Below are positions 1 through 5,802 of a stretch of 5,836 nt of DNA, piece by piece; positions within the stretch are counted from its first letter, which is position 1; every line of letters starts with the position of its first letter. The stretch lies in contig CAMTFT010000132.1 of NCBI GenBank assembly GCA_947071365.1, positions 1 through 5,836 of the forward strand, given 5' to 3'. The notes beneath the pieces were generated by a model, which ran no database searches, was not told the origin of the DNA, and saw only the letters and a program-made list of their open reading frames with translations. The DNA comes from an uncultured bacterium (GTDB lineage Bacteria > Bacillota > Clostridia > Lachnospirales > Lachnospiraceae). The position numbers and the translations under genes were made by a program.

Positions 1-47
1 GAGATGTAGCTCCGTCTCGTGGGCTCGGAGATGTGTATAAGAGACAG
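1..47. other. Illumina Nextera i7 adapter read-through (artefact)
   Basis: Not biological sequence. Bases 29-47 are the Tn5 mosaic end used in Nextera kits (AGATGTGTATAAGAGACAG). They are preceded at 14-28 by the Nextera read-2 tail (GTCTCGTGGGCTCGG), at 6-13 by an 8-base block GTAGCTCC in the index position, and at 1-5 by GAGAT, the last bases of the P7 flow-cell primer. From memory, GTAGCTCC is the adapter-strand form of the Nextera XT index N718. The real fragment therefore begins at base 48, inside the response regulator gene, and any reading frame running left of 48 is meaningless. Confidence 0.98.
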
Positions 48-570
48 TATCTCTGCTGACCACCTTTCCCTTATTTTCCAGCAGCGACTGCAGGATCCGG
101 TAATCATTTTTCGTCAGTTCGATCCGCTCACCACGGTACGTCATGCTGGCATCCGCCAGATTCAAAATAGCGCCGCGGTGCTCCAGCGTATCTGAAGCAT
201 TGCCAAAATCATACGTCCGCCGCAGGATTGCCTGCAGCTTCGCCATCAGCACATTCAGATCAAAAGGTTTTGCGATAAAATCGTCACCGCCCATATTCAT
301 CGCCATTACGATATTCATATTGTCCGATGCTGACGAGATAAAAATGATCGGAACCTTTGATATTTTCCGTATCTCGCTGCACCAATGATATCCCCCATAA
401 AACGGCAGTATAATATCCAGCAGTACAAGGTGCGGTTCAAATTCCGAAAATTCCCCAAGGATATTCTGAAAATCCGAGGCACACCGCACCTCCATGCCCC
501 ACATCGTAATCTGTTTCTGCATCGCATGGGCGATGCCCATATCATCCTCCACGATCAAGATCCGATACAT
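48..570 (-). CDS. OmpR-family response regulator, BceR/GraR-like, 3' end missing
   Basis: Two-component response regulator, a cytoplasmic transcription factor activated by phosphorylation from a partner histidine kinase. The 174 visible residues begin MYRILIVEDD. The receiver domain covers about residues 1-120, with acidic pocket E8/D9/D10, phospho-acceptor D52 (LLDIILP), switch serine S79/S80 and conserved K101 (KPF). The stretch SKVPIIFISS...DNMNIVMAMNMGGDDFIAKPF is typical of the BceR/GraR/VraR group, which usually controls peptide-antibiotic export pumps (family knowledge). A winged-helix DNA-binding domain starts near residue 130 (ELTKNDYRILQSLLENKGKVVSRD) and is cut by the adapter, so the recognition helix and wing are missing. 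The start is supported by AAAGGAGG at 578-585, 7 bases from ATG. The partner kinase and pump would lie beyond the left edge. A long hairpin stands 5 bases upstream of this ribosome binding site. The truncation is a fragment end, not a mutation. Confidence 0.93.
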
Positions 571-590
571 GAAAATTCCTCCTTTATCCA

Positions 591-670
591 TGGCGCACAG
601 GTTCAGAAATATCTCAGAGTGGACACCCCTACAGGTCCTTCTCTGAGATATTTCTGAACCTGTGCCGCCA
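591..670 (-). repeat. Long perfect hairpin with conserved 21-nt loop (copy 1)
   Basis: Bases 595-619 and 641-665 are perfect 25-bp inverted repeats. With one bulged base (c666), TGGC at 591-594 also pairs with GCCA at 667-670, giving 29 bp in all. The 21-base loop at 620-640 contains GGACACCCCTACAGGTCC, whose ends GGAC and GTCC could form an inner 4-bp helix. The same loop, reverse-complemented, occurs in the hairpin at 1131-1211. No T-run follows on either strand, so it is not an ordinary intrinsic terminator. It fills the gap between the small gene at 706-1104 and the response regulator, ending 5 bases before the latter's ribosome binding site. Strand is given for the transcript likely to contain it; which strand is functional is unknown. 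Confidence 0.95.
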
Positions 671-705
671 ATATTCAAATAGCATTTTGTCAAATTCTAT
701 GTCTC

Positions 706-1104
706 TTAGTCCAGATCGACGTCATCCATCAGAGACTCTGCCACAGTCCCGTATCCGAAGAGCCGGCAGACCATCTTTATTCCCTCTGCGATCTCCTTTC
801 TGGAAAAGTCATGCGCTTCCAGAAAATCACTGTCCTTTTCATTCAGATACGCATAAAAGCAGAGCGCCAGCTCCAGATCCCTGCGTTCATACACATTCAG
901 CTCATTCATCAACTGGTTTTCCGCCTCATTGATGCATCCCTTATCGACCAGGGCTGTCAGATTTTCATACCGCCCGGTGTACTTCTTTTCCTCAAAAATG
1001 GGGCCGTCCCGCTTTTCAATATCAATATGGAAGATCATGCGGATCAGCGTGCGGATGATCTCATAGATCAGCCTCATAATATAATCCTTTTCAATCATGC
1101 TCAT
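706..1104 (-). CDS. Small helical protein of unknown function (possibly DUF6483-type)
   Basis: A 132-residue protein with no recognised catalytic motif. The N-terminus (MSMIEKDYIMRLIYEIIRTLIRMIF, residues 1-25) is an amphipathic helix rich in I, L and R rather than a clear signal peptide or membrane anchor. Residues 45-118 look like successive short helices (YENLTALVDKGCINEAENQLMNEL, then DLELALCFYAYLNEK, then FSRKEIAEGIKMVCRLFG), a TPR-like pattern. From memory it resembles the DUF6483 family of Clostridia, and this assignment is tentative. The first ATG is preferred because AAGGAGG at 1114-1120 is 9 bases away, against 15 for the ATG two codons later. The gene is bracketed by the two loop-sharing hairpins, one just upstream of its ribosome binding site and one after its TAA stop. 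It is probably cotranscribed with the response regulator 135 bases downstream. No function is assigned. Confidence 0.82.
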   Translation of the reverse strand: MSMIEKDYIMRLIYEIIRTLIRMIFHIDIEKRDGPIFEEKKYTGRYENLTALVDKGCINEAENQLMNELNVYERRDLELALCFYAYLNEKDSDFLEAHDFSRKEIAEGIKMVCRLFGYGTVAESLMDDVDLD

Positions 1105-1130
1105 AATACTGTTCCTCCTTACTCACCTAT

Positions 1131-1211
1131 GTTTGCGCCGTCCGGTTTGATAACCCGGAGAAGGACCTGTAGGGGTGTCCACTCCGGGTTATCAAACCGG
1201 ACAGCGCAAAC
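1131..1211 (-). repeat. Long near-perfect hairpin with conserved 21-nt loop (copy 2)
   Basis: Bases 1131-1160 and 1182-1211 are 30-bp inverted repeats with a single mismatch (c1139 opposite a1203). In a minus-strand RNA that position becomes a G-U pair, whereas in a plus-strand RNA it is a C-A mismatch, which mildly favours the minus strand. The 21-base loop at 1161-1181 is the exact reverse complement of the loop at 620-640. The three stem pairs next to the loop (GAG/CTC) are also shared, making a 27-base conserved core. The rest of the stem differs. On the minus strand it occupies most of the 5' leader of the 132-residue gene and ends 10 bases before its ribosome binding site. No T-run follows on either strand. 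Confidence 0.95.
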
Positions 1212-1233
1212 ACAGATGGTATATCCAGCCCTG

Positions 1234-1262
1234 ATTGTACCCCGAATTTTCAAAAACCGCAA
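1234..1262 (-). promoter_or_regulatory. Putative promoter for the minus-strand small gene and response regulator
   Basis: Reading the minus strand, TTGCGG (1262-1257) and TACAAT (1239-1234) are separated by 17 bp. The -10 matches consensus at five of six bases and the -35 at three. Transcription would start near 1227, placing the hairpin at 1211-1131 about 16 nt from the 5' end, followed by the ribosome binding site and ATG. It is divergent from the promoter at 1312-1340. No promoter is possible between the hairpin and the gene, so one is needed here or further upstream. Confidence 0.5.
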
Positions 1263-1311
1263 CCCGCTCCTTATATCCATACCTTTTCCCCGACAATAAT
1301 CCCCATTCCAC

Positions 1312-1340
1312 TTGACGCATATTTTCCATCACGGTATACT
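1312..1340 (+). promoter_or_regulatory. Sigma-A type promoter of the FAD oxidoreductase gene
   Basis: TTGACG at 1312-1317 and TATACT at 1335-1340 are separated by exactly 17 bp, which is close to consensus. Predicted start near 1347 gives a leader of about 38 nt containing AAGGAG at 1371-1376, 8 bases before the ATG at 1385. No operator is evident. Confidence 0.8.
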
Positions 1341-1384
1341 GTTTATGGTTGATAGATATATCTTCCCTGAAAGGAGAAACTTAT

Positions 1385-2788
1385 ATGAGATATGACGTTA
1401 TTATTGTAGGCGCCGGCCCCGGCGGCATTTTTTCCGCATACGAGCTGGTTCAGAAAAGCCCGCACCTGAAAATCGCTGTTTTCGAAGCTGGATACCCGCT
1501 GGAAAAAAGGCGCTGTCCCATCGACGGCAAAAAGGTAAAGAGCTGTATCAAATGCAAGACGTGTGCTATCATGAGCGGATTCGGCGGAGCAGGAGCTTTT
1601 TCGGACGGCAAATACAATATCACAAATGATTTCGGCGGCACATTGTATGAGCACATTGGCCGCTCGCAGTCCACAGAACTGATGAAATACGTGGATGAGA
1701 TCAACATCACCCACGGCGGCGAGGGCACACGCATGTTTTCCACCGCAGGCACCCAGTTCAAAAAGCTCTGTCTGCAGAACAAGCTGAAGCTTCTTGACGC
1801 TTCCGTGCGCCATCTCGGCACCGACATCAATTACATAGTTCTCGAAAATCTTTACGCAGAATTAAAGGAAAGGGTCGATTTTTATTTCCAGACACCGGTA
1901 GAGCGTATCGAGATCCTTCCCGACGGTTACCGCGTCTGCTACATGGAAAAGGAAGGAGCCTCCCAGATCGAGCAGTCCGCGGACTGCAGCAAGTGTATCG
2001 TGTCCGTGGGCCGCAGCGGCAGCAAATGGATGGAGAATATCTGCCGTGAGCTGGATATCCCGACCAAGTCAAACCGCGTGGACATCGGTGTCCGGGTAGA
2101 ACTTCCCGCTGTTATCTTCTCTCACCTGACGGATGAGCTTTATGAGAGCAAGATCGTCTACCGCACCGAAAAATTCGAAGACAATGTCCGTACCTTCTGT
2201 ATGAATCCCAACGGCATCGTCGTAAATGAAAATACGAACGGCATCGTTACTGTTAACGGCCACAGCTATGAAGGTGCGGAAAAGCAGACGGAAAACACGA
2301 ACTTTGCGCTTCTGGTGGCGAAGCATTTTTCAGAGCCCTTCAAGGACAGCAACGGCTACGGTGAGAGCATCGCCCGTCTTTCGAACATGCTGGGAGGCGG
2401 CGTCATCGTTCAGCGTTTCGGTGATCTGGTCCGCGGCCGCCGAAGCAATGCAAAACGAATCGAAGAAGGACTGGTAACTCCTACCCTGAACGCAACGCCT
2501 GGCGATCTGAGTCTCGTCCTGCCCAAGCGTATCCTGGACGGCATCATCGAAATGATCTATGCCCTGGACAAGATCGCTCCGGGTACTGCCAACGACGATA
2601 CGCTGCTGTACGGCGTAGAGGTCAAATTCTACAACATGGAAGTGGACATTGACGAAAATCTTGAGACGAAATACAAGGGTCTGTACATCATCGGAGACGG
2701 AAGCGGCGTGACCCATTCGCTTTCCCACGCTTCTGCCAGCGGTGTATTCGTCGCGCGCCGTATCGCCGAAGAAAGCGATGCCATCTAA
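1385..2788 (+). CDS. FAD-dependent oxidoreductase, COG2509-like
   Basis: A 467-residue cytoplasmic flavoprotein. The N-terminal dinucleotide-binding fold has VGAGPGG (GxGxxG at G9, G11, G14) and the acidic end of the second strand in VFEAG near residue 34. A cysteine-rich segment follows (C44, then C54-x2-C57-x2-C60), leading into SGFGGAGAFSDGKYN (residues 64-78), a hallmark of COG2509 'uncharacterised FAD-dependent dehydrogenases'. The C-terminal motif GLYIIGDGSGVTHSLSHASASGVFVARRI (from residue 432) is the second FAD-contacting segment. Length is normal for the family and both ends are intact. The physiological substrate of the family is not established; the cysteines could be redox-active or bind metal (inference). 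The start at 1385 is chosen because the AAGGAG is 8 bases upstream and the Rossmann motif begins at once; an in-frame TTG at 1349 has no binding site. The gene stands alone between two promoters. No convincing terminator follows. Confidence 0.92.
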   Translation: MRYDVIIVGAGPGGIFSAYELVQKSPHLKIAVFEAGYPLEKRRCPIDGKKVKSCIKCKTCAIMSGFGGAGAFSDGKYNITNDFGGTLYEHIGRSQSTELMKYVDEINITHGGEGTRMFSTAGTQFKKLCLQNKLKLLDASVRHLGTDINYIVLENLYAELKERVDFYFQTPVERIEILPDGYRVCYMEKEGASQIEQSADCSKCIVSVGRSGSKWMENICRELDIPTKSNRVDIGVRVELPAVIFSHLTDELYESKIVYRTEKFEDNVRTFCMNPNGIVVNENTNGIVTVNGHSYEGAEKQTENTNFALLVAKHFSEPFKDSNGYGESIARLSNMLGGGVIVQRFGDLVRGRRSNAKRIEEGLVTPTLNATPGDLSLVLPKRILDGIIEMIYALDKIAPGTANDDTLLYGVEVKFYNMEVDIDENLETKYKGLYIIGDGSGVTHSLSHASASGVFVARRIAEESDAI

Positions 2789-2836
2789 TTTTTTGATACG
2801 GATTATCGAAATTTTACGAATATTGCTCCTCGCTTC

Positions 2837-2865
2837 TTGACTTCTAAGCGTTAAAGCGCTATAAT
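2837..2865 (+). promoter_or_regulatory. Strong sigma-A promoter of the ABC importer operon
   Basis: TTGACT at 2837-2842 and a perfect TATAAT at 2860-2865 are separated by 17 bp, and the DNA upstream (2789-2836) is AT-rich. Start predicted near 2872. The spacer and -10 edge contain AGCG...CGCT (2847-2860), a short dyad that could be an operator, but this is weak. The leader is only about 64 nt, too short for a T-box or a large riboswitch. Confidence 0.88.
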
Positions 2866-2878
2866 ACGAGAGTCGGTT

Positions 2879-2897
2879 CCGTGTGGCACTAACACGG
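2879..2897 (+). other. Small leader hairpin upstream of the binding-protein gene
   Basis: CCGTGT (2879-2884) pairs with ACACGG (2892-2897) around a 7-base loop, near the predicted 5' end of the importer mRNA and 23 bases before GAGGAGG. No T-run follows, so it is not a terminator. A 5'-stabilising stem is the simplest reading. Confidence 0.45.
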
Positions 2898-2935
2898 GCC
2901 TGTAGAACGAACATATTATTGAGGAGGATAACAAA

Positions 2936-3901
2936 ATGAAAAAACAGGTTTTAGCTATTGCTCTTTCTGCAGCTATGGCAGGAAGTATCGCAGGCATGAG
3001 CGTTTCCGCAGAAGAACAGACGTACAACGTTGGTATCTGCCAGCTTGTACAGCATGATGCACTTGACGCTGCTACACAGGGCTTCAAGGATGCCCTGACA
3101 GAGGCACTCGGCGATGCCGTTACTTTTGACGAGCAGAATGCACAGGGCGATTCCAACACATGCTCCACCATCATCAACAGCTTCGTATCCAACGGCGTTG
3201 ACCTGATCCTTGCAAACGCAACACCGGCGCTTCAGGCTGCTCAGGCAGGCACCAGCGAGATCCCGATCCTTGGAACTTCCGTTACAGAGTACGGCGTAGC
3301 TCTTGAGATCGAAGACTTTGACGGTACGGTAGGCGGCAATATCTCCGGTACATCCGACCTTGCTCCGCTGGATCAGCAGGCTGCTATGCTCAATGAGCTG
3401 TTCCCGGATGCAAAGAACGTTGGTCTTCTGTACTGCTCCGCTGAAGCAAATTCACAGTATCAGGTAGACACCGTAAAGGCTGCTCTGGAAGAGCTGGGAT
3501 ACACCTGCGAATACTACGCATTCTCAGACTCCAACGACCTTTCCGCAGTCGTTACGACAGCTTCCACCGAGTCTGACGTTATTTACGTACCGACTGACAA
3601 CACGGCAGCATCCAACACAGAGATCATCAACAACATCTGCCAGCCGGCAGGCGTTCCGCTCATCACCGGTGAGGAAGGCATCTGCGCAGGCTGCGGCGTT
3701 GCTACACTTTCCATCAGCTACTATGACATCGGTGTTGCTACAGGTAAGATGGCTGCAAAGATCCTTGCTGAAGGCGCTGACATCTCCACAATGCCAATCG
3801 AATACGCACCGGAGTTCACAAAGAAGTACAACGCAGAGCTCTGCGAAGCACTCGGCATTACTGTTCCGGAAGATTACGTAGCAATCGAAACTGCTGAATA
3901 A
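2936..3901 (+). CDS. ABC importer substrate-binding protein (TrpX-like, PF04392/COG2984)
   Basis: A 321-residue extracytoplasmic binding protein that captures a small ligand and hands it to the permease encoded next. Residues 1-25 are a signal peptide (KKQ, a hydrophobic core, then SVSA before EEQ), consistent with signal peptidase I cleavage after A25. There is no lipobox cysteine, although the Gram-positive homologues I recall are usually lipoproteins. Family segments are visible: VDLILANATPALQAAQ (88-103), GNISGTSDLAPLDQQ (134-148), VGLLYCSAEANSQYQ (162-176), DVIYVPTDNTAASN (214-227) and YYDIGVATGKMAAKIL (262-277). Eight cysteines (35, 76, 167, 191, 235, 250, 253, 303) lie in the mature protein. 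The family includes the tryptophan/aromatic amino-acid binder TrpX of streptococci, but ligand choice cannot be read from this sequence. GAGGAGG at 2921-2927, 8 bases before ATG, fixes the start. A terminator-like hairpin follows, suggesting higher output than from the two downstream genes. Confidence 0.92.
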   Translation: MKKQVLAIALSAAMAGSIAGMSVSAEEQTYNVGICQLVQHDALDAATQGFKDALTEALGDAVTFDEQNAQGDSNTCSTIINSFVSNGVDLILANATPALQAAQAGTSEIPILGTSVTEYGVALEIEDFDGTVGGNISGTSDLAPLDQQAAMLNELFPDAKNVGLLYCSAEANSQYQVDTVKAALEELGYTCEYYAFSDSNDLSAVVTTASTESDVIYVPTDNTAASNTEIINNICQPAGVPLITGEEGICAGCGVATLSISYYDIGVATGKMAAKILAEGADISTMPIEYAPEFTKKYNAELCEALGITVPEDYVAIETAE

Positions 3902-3939
3902 AAACAGTCCAAAATATAATAAAGACTAATCTTACATGG

Positions 3940-3980
3940 ACAGCGGGAAAGGATTCTCCTCTCTCGCTGTTCCTTTTAAG
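3940..3980 (+). terminator. Terminator-like hairpin between binding protein and permease genes
   Basis: Bases 3940-3953 pair with 3957-3970 as a 14-bp stem with one A-C mismatch and one G-U pair, closing a 3-base TTC loop. TCCTTTTAAG follows. The U-tract is short and interrupted, so partial termination or a 3'-end stabiliser fits better than full termination, since the permease and ATPase have no obvious promoter of their own. Such an element commonly lets the binding protein be made in excess over the membrane complex. Confidence 0.65.
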
Positions 3981-3981
3981 C

Positions 3982-4008
3982 CAGGGCGATATATTTTTTC
4001 ATCGCCTG
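3982..4008 (+). other. Second intercistronic hairpin ahead of the permease gene
   Basis: GGCGAT (3985-3990) pairs with ATCGCC (4001-4006) around an AT-rich 10-base loop. A CA/TG extension beyond one bulged G brings the stem to 8 bp. It ends 7 bases before the permease ribosome binding site AGGAGG (4016-4021). It could protect the processed downstream mRNA or affect initiation; neither is shown. Confidence 0.4.
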
Positions 4009-4028
4009 ACAAAGCAGGAGGAATACAA

Positions 4029-4955
4029 ATGGATATCATGAACCTCATAAACGCGTTGCCGGGAGCTGCAGCTCAGGGCCTCATCTGGGGAATTATGGCA
4101 ATCGGCGTTTATCTGACGTACCGTATTCTGGACGTTGCGGATCTTACCGTTGACGGAACCATGTGTACGGGAGGCGCCGTATGCATCATGATGATGCTGA
4201 ACGGCTGCAATGTCTGGGTGGCTATGCTGGCTGCCACAGGAGCCGGAATGCTTGCCGGACTGGTAACAGGCATTTTTCACACATTTATGGGAATTCCGGC
4301 TATTCTTGCCGGCATCCTCACCCAGTTATCCCTTTATTCAGTCAATCTGAAGATCATGGGAAAAGCAAACCAGGCGATCAATGTAGACAAATACAATCTC
4401 CTGGTTTCTCTTCGTTATATTAAAAATGTTCCCATCTGGCAGAACACCATCCTCATTGTCGCGATCGCCATTATTATTCTGATCGCGCTTCTCTACTGGT
4501 TCTTCGGAACGGAGCTTGGCTGTTCTCTGCGTGCCACGGGCTGCAACCCGAATATGTCCCGGGCACAGGGTATCAACACGGATTTCGGCAAGGTACTTGG
4601 CCTGATGATCTCCAACGGCCTTGTAGCTCTTTCCAGCGCCATGCTGGCACAGTATCAGGGCTTCGCAGATGTCAACATGGGCCGCGGTGCCATCGTTATC
4701 GGCCTTGCTGCCGTTATCATCGGTGAGGCGATCTTCGGTAAGATCTTCCGCAATTTTGCATTGTCGCTGCTCAGCGTTGTCCTCGGTTCGATCCTGTACT
4801 ATCTCGTACTTCAGACCGTTATCTGGAGAGGCATCGATACAGACCTTTTGAAGCTGCTGACCGCAGTTGTCGTTGCCGTCTTCCTTGCGTTCCCGTACTG
4901 GAAAGGCAAATATTTTTCAAAACCGGTAAAGAAGGGAGGAAATACGAATGCTTGA
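4029..4955 (+). CDS. ABC importer permease (TrpY-like, COG4120, BPD_transp_2 type)
   Basis: A 308-residue integral membrane protein forming the translocation channel. About eight or nine hydrophobic segments are visible, roughly at residues 12-32, 46-62, 63-85, 91-108, 139-159, 186-207, 217-240, 244-262 and 273-290. The cytoplasmic loop LGCSLRATGCNPNMSRAQGI (163-182) matches the coupling loop of the branched-chain/ribose permease family (GxxLRATGxNPxxA..GI), which docks on the ATPase. The hydrophilic tail is lysine-rich, as expected for a cytoplasmic end. An in-frame ATG at 3936 would add 31 residues, but it has no ribosome binding site and sits beside the terminator-like hairpin. The ATG at 4029 has AGGAGG 7 bases upstream and is preferred. 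The stop overlaps the ATPase start by 8 bp, so the two are translationally coupled. Family members import tryptophan or related amino acids, with specificity set mainly by the binding protein. Confidence 0.92.
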   Translation: MDIMNLINALPGAAAQGLIWGIMAIGVYLTYRILDVADLTVDGTMCTGGAVCIMMMLNGCNVWVAMLAATGAGMLAGLVTGIFHTFMGIPAILAGILTQLSLYSVNLKIMGKANQAINVDKYNLLVSLRYIKNVPIWQNTILIVAIAIIILIALLYWFFGTELGCSLRATGCNPNMSRAQGINTDFGKVLGLMISNGLVALSSAMLAQYQGFADVNMGRGAIVIGLAAVIIGEAIFGKIFRNFALSLLSVVLGSILYYLVLQTVIWRGIDTDLLKLLTAVVVAVFLAFPYWKGKYFSKPVKKGGNTNA

Positions 4956-5742
4956 ATTAAAAAACCTCTATAAAACCTTCAATCCCGGAACGATCAACGA
5001 AAAGACCGCGCTGAACGGCCTGTCACTGAGCCTGAAGGACGGCGATTTTGTCACCGTCATCGGCGGAAACGGTGCCGGCAAATCCACGATGCTCAATGCC
5101 GTGGCCGGCACATGGTTTGTTGACGAAGGCCAGATCATCATTGATGGCACAGATGTCACAAAGCTGCCGGAATACAAGCGCGCCGCTTATCTTGGCCGTG
5201 TATTCCAGGATCCCATGACCGGTACTGCCGCCACCATGGAGATTCAGGAAAATCTCGCTCTGGCGAAACGCCGCGGCAAACCGAGGCTGCTCCGTCCCGG
5301 TATCACAAAGGCAGAACGCGCAGAATACCGTGAGCTCCTGAAAATACTGGGCCTTGGCCTTGAGGACCGTCTCACCTCCAAAGTCGGGCTTCTCTCCGGC
5401 GGCCAGCGTCAGGCGCTGACCCTTCTGATGGCAACACTGCAAAAGCCAAAGCTTCTGCTTCTAGATGAGCACACCGCCGCCCTCGACCCGAAGACGGCTG
5501 CCAAGGTGCTGGAGATCACCGATACCATCGTCAACCGTGACCATCTGACCACCCTGATGATCACCCACAATATGAAAGACGCCATCCGCCACGGCAACCG
5601 CCTGATCATGATGATGGACGGAAAGATCATCCTTGATATTGAAGGTGAGGAGAAAAAGAAACTGACTGTGCGTGACCTTCTGGATCAGTTTGAGCGTGCC
5701 AGCGGGGAACAGTTTGCGAATGATGCGGCGTTGCTGGGATAG
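4948..5742 (+). CDS. ABC importer ATPase (TrpZ-like, COG1101)
   Basis: A 264-residue nucleotide-binding subunit that powers the permease encoded upstream. All motifs are intact: Walker A GGNGAGKST (39-47, K45), Q-loop Q87 in VFQDP, signature LSGGQ (149-153), Walker B LLLLDEH with D173 and catalytic E174, D-loop ALD (178-180) and switch histidine H207 (MITHNM). Length is normal for a single-domain ATPase with a short C-terminal extension. It overlaps the permease gene by 8 bp, and its ribosome binding site AAGGGAGG (4932-4939) lies inside the permease coding region, 8 bases before ATG. Together with the binding protein this gives a complete importer. After the stop at 5740-5742 there are 76 biological bases with no clear terminator, ending in a possible hairpin arm at 5803-5818. 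Confidence 0.95.
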   Translation: MLELKNLYKTFNPGTINEKTALNGLSLSLKDGDFVTVIGGNGAGKSTMLNAVAGTWFVDEGQIIIDGTDVTKLPEYKRAAYLGRVFQDPMTGTAATMEIQENLALAKRRGKPRLLRPGITKAERAEYRELLKILGLGLEDRLTSKVGLLSGGQRQALTLLMATLQKPKLLLLDEHTAALDPKTAAKVLEITDTIVNRDHLTTLMITHNMKDAIRHGNRLIMMMDGKIILDIEGEEKKKLTVRDLLDQFERASGEQFANDAALLG

Positions 5743-5802
5743 AAAACCAGAAAATCAATTTTCAAGCTTGGATTCCCGGCATGTTATGAATGCTATAAAA
5801 AT

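Noticed and set aside
591..670. Fold-back chimera from library preparation as the cause of the palindromes
   Set aside because: A fold-back artefact would continue as the reverse complement of the flank. Here the flanking sequences diverge into intact genes on both sides, and the same loop occurs twice.
671..705. Separate minus-strand promoter for the response regulator (TTGACA at 693-688)
   Set aside because: The -35 is perfect, but no acceptable -10 lies 16-18 bp downstream. Cotranscription with the upstream gene is simpler.
591..1211. CRISPR array, integron attC sites or rho-independent terminators as the explanation for the two hairpins
   Set aside because: There are no repeated spacers, no conserved attC end motifs beside an integrase and no T-runs. 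The conserved part is the loop, not the arms.
811..1299. Plus-strand open frame of 162 codons across the small gene and hairpin 2
   Set aside because: It is antisense to the 132-residue gene, which has a good ribosome binding site. It has none itself, and it runs through the hairpin.
1349..1384. Extended start of the oxidoreductase at TTG 1349
   Set aside because: It falls at the predicted transcription start, has no ribosome binding site, and the FAD fold begins right after the ATG at 1385.
2789..2836. Terminator after the oxidoreductase
   Set aside because: Only a 4-bp GATA/TATC stem is present, and the T-run precedes rather than follows it. The region is merely AT-rich.
2330..2914. Minus-strand open frame of 194 codons
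   Set aside because: Antisense to the oxidoreductase and crosses the strong promoter at 2837-2865; no protein family is recognisable.
3936..4028. Extended start of the permease at ATG 3936
   Set aside because: No ribosome binding site, the extension runs through the terminator-like hairpin, and the ATG at 4029 has AGGAGG at ideal spacing.
5743..5802. Terminator after the ATPase gene
   Set aside because: Only a 4-bp GCAT/ATGC stem (5780-5794) without a T-run is present.
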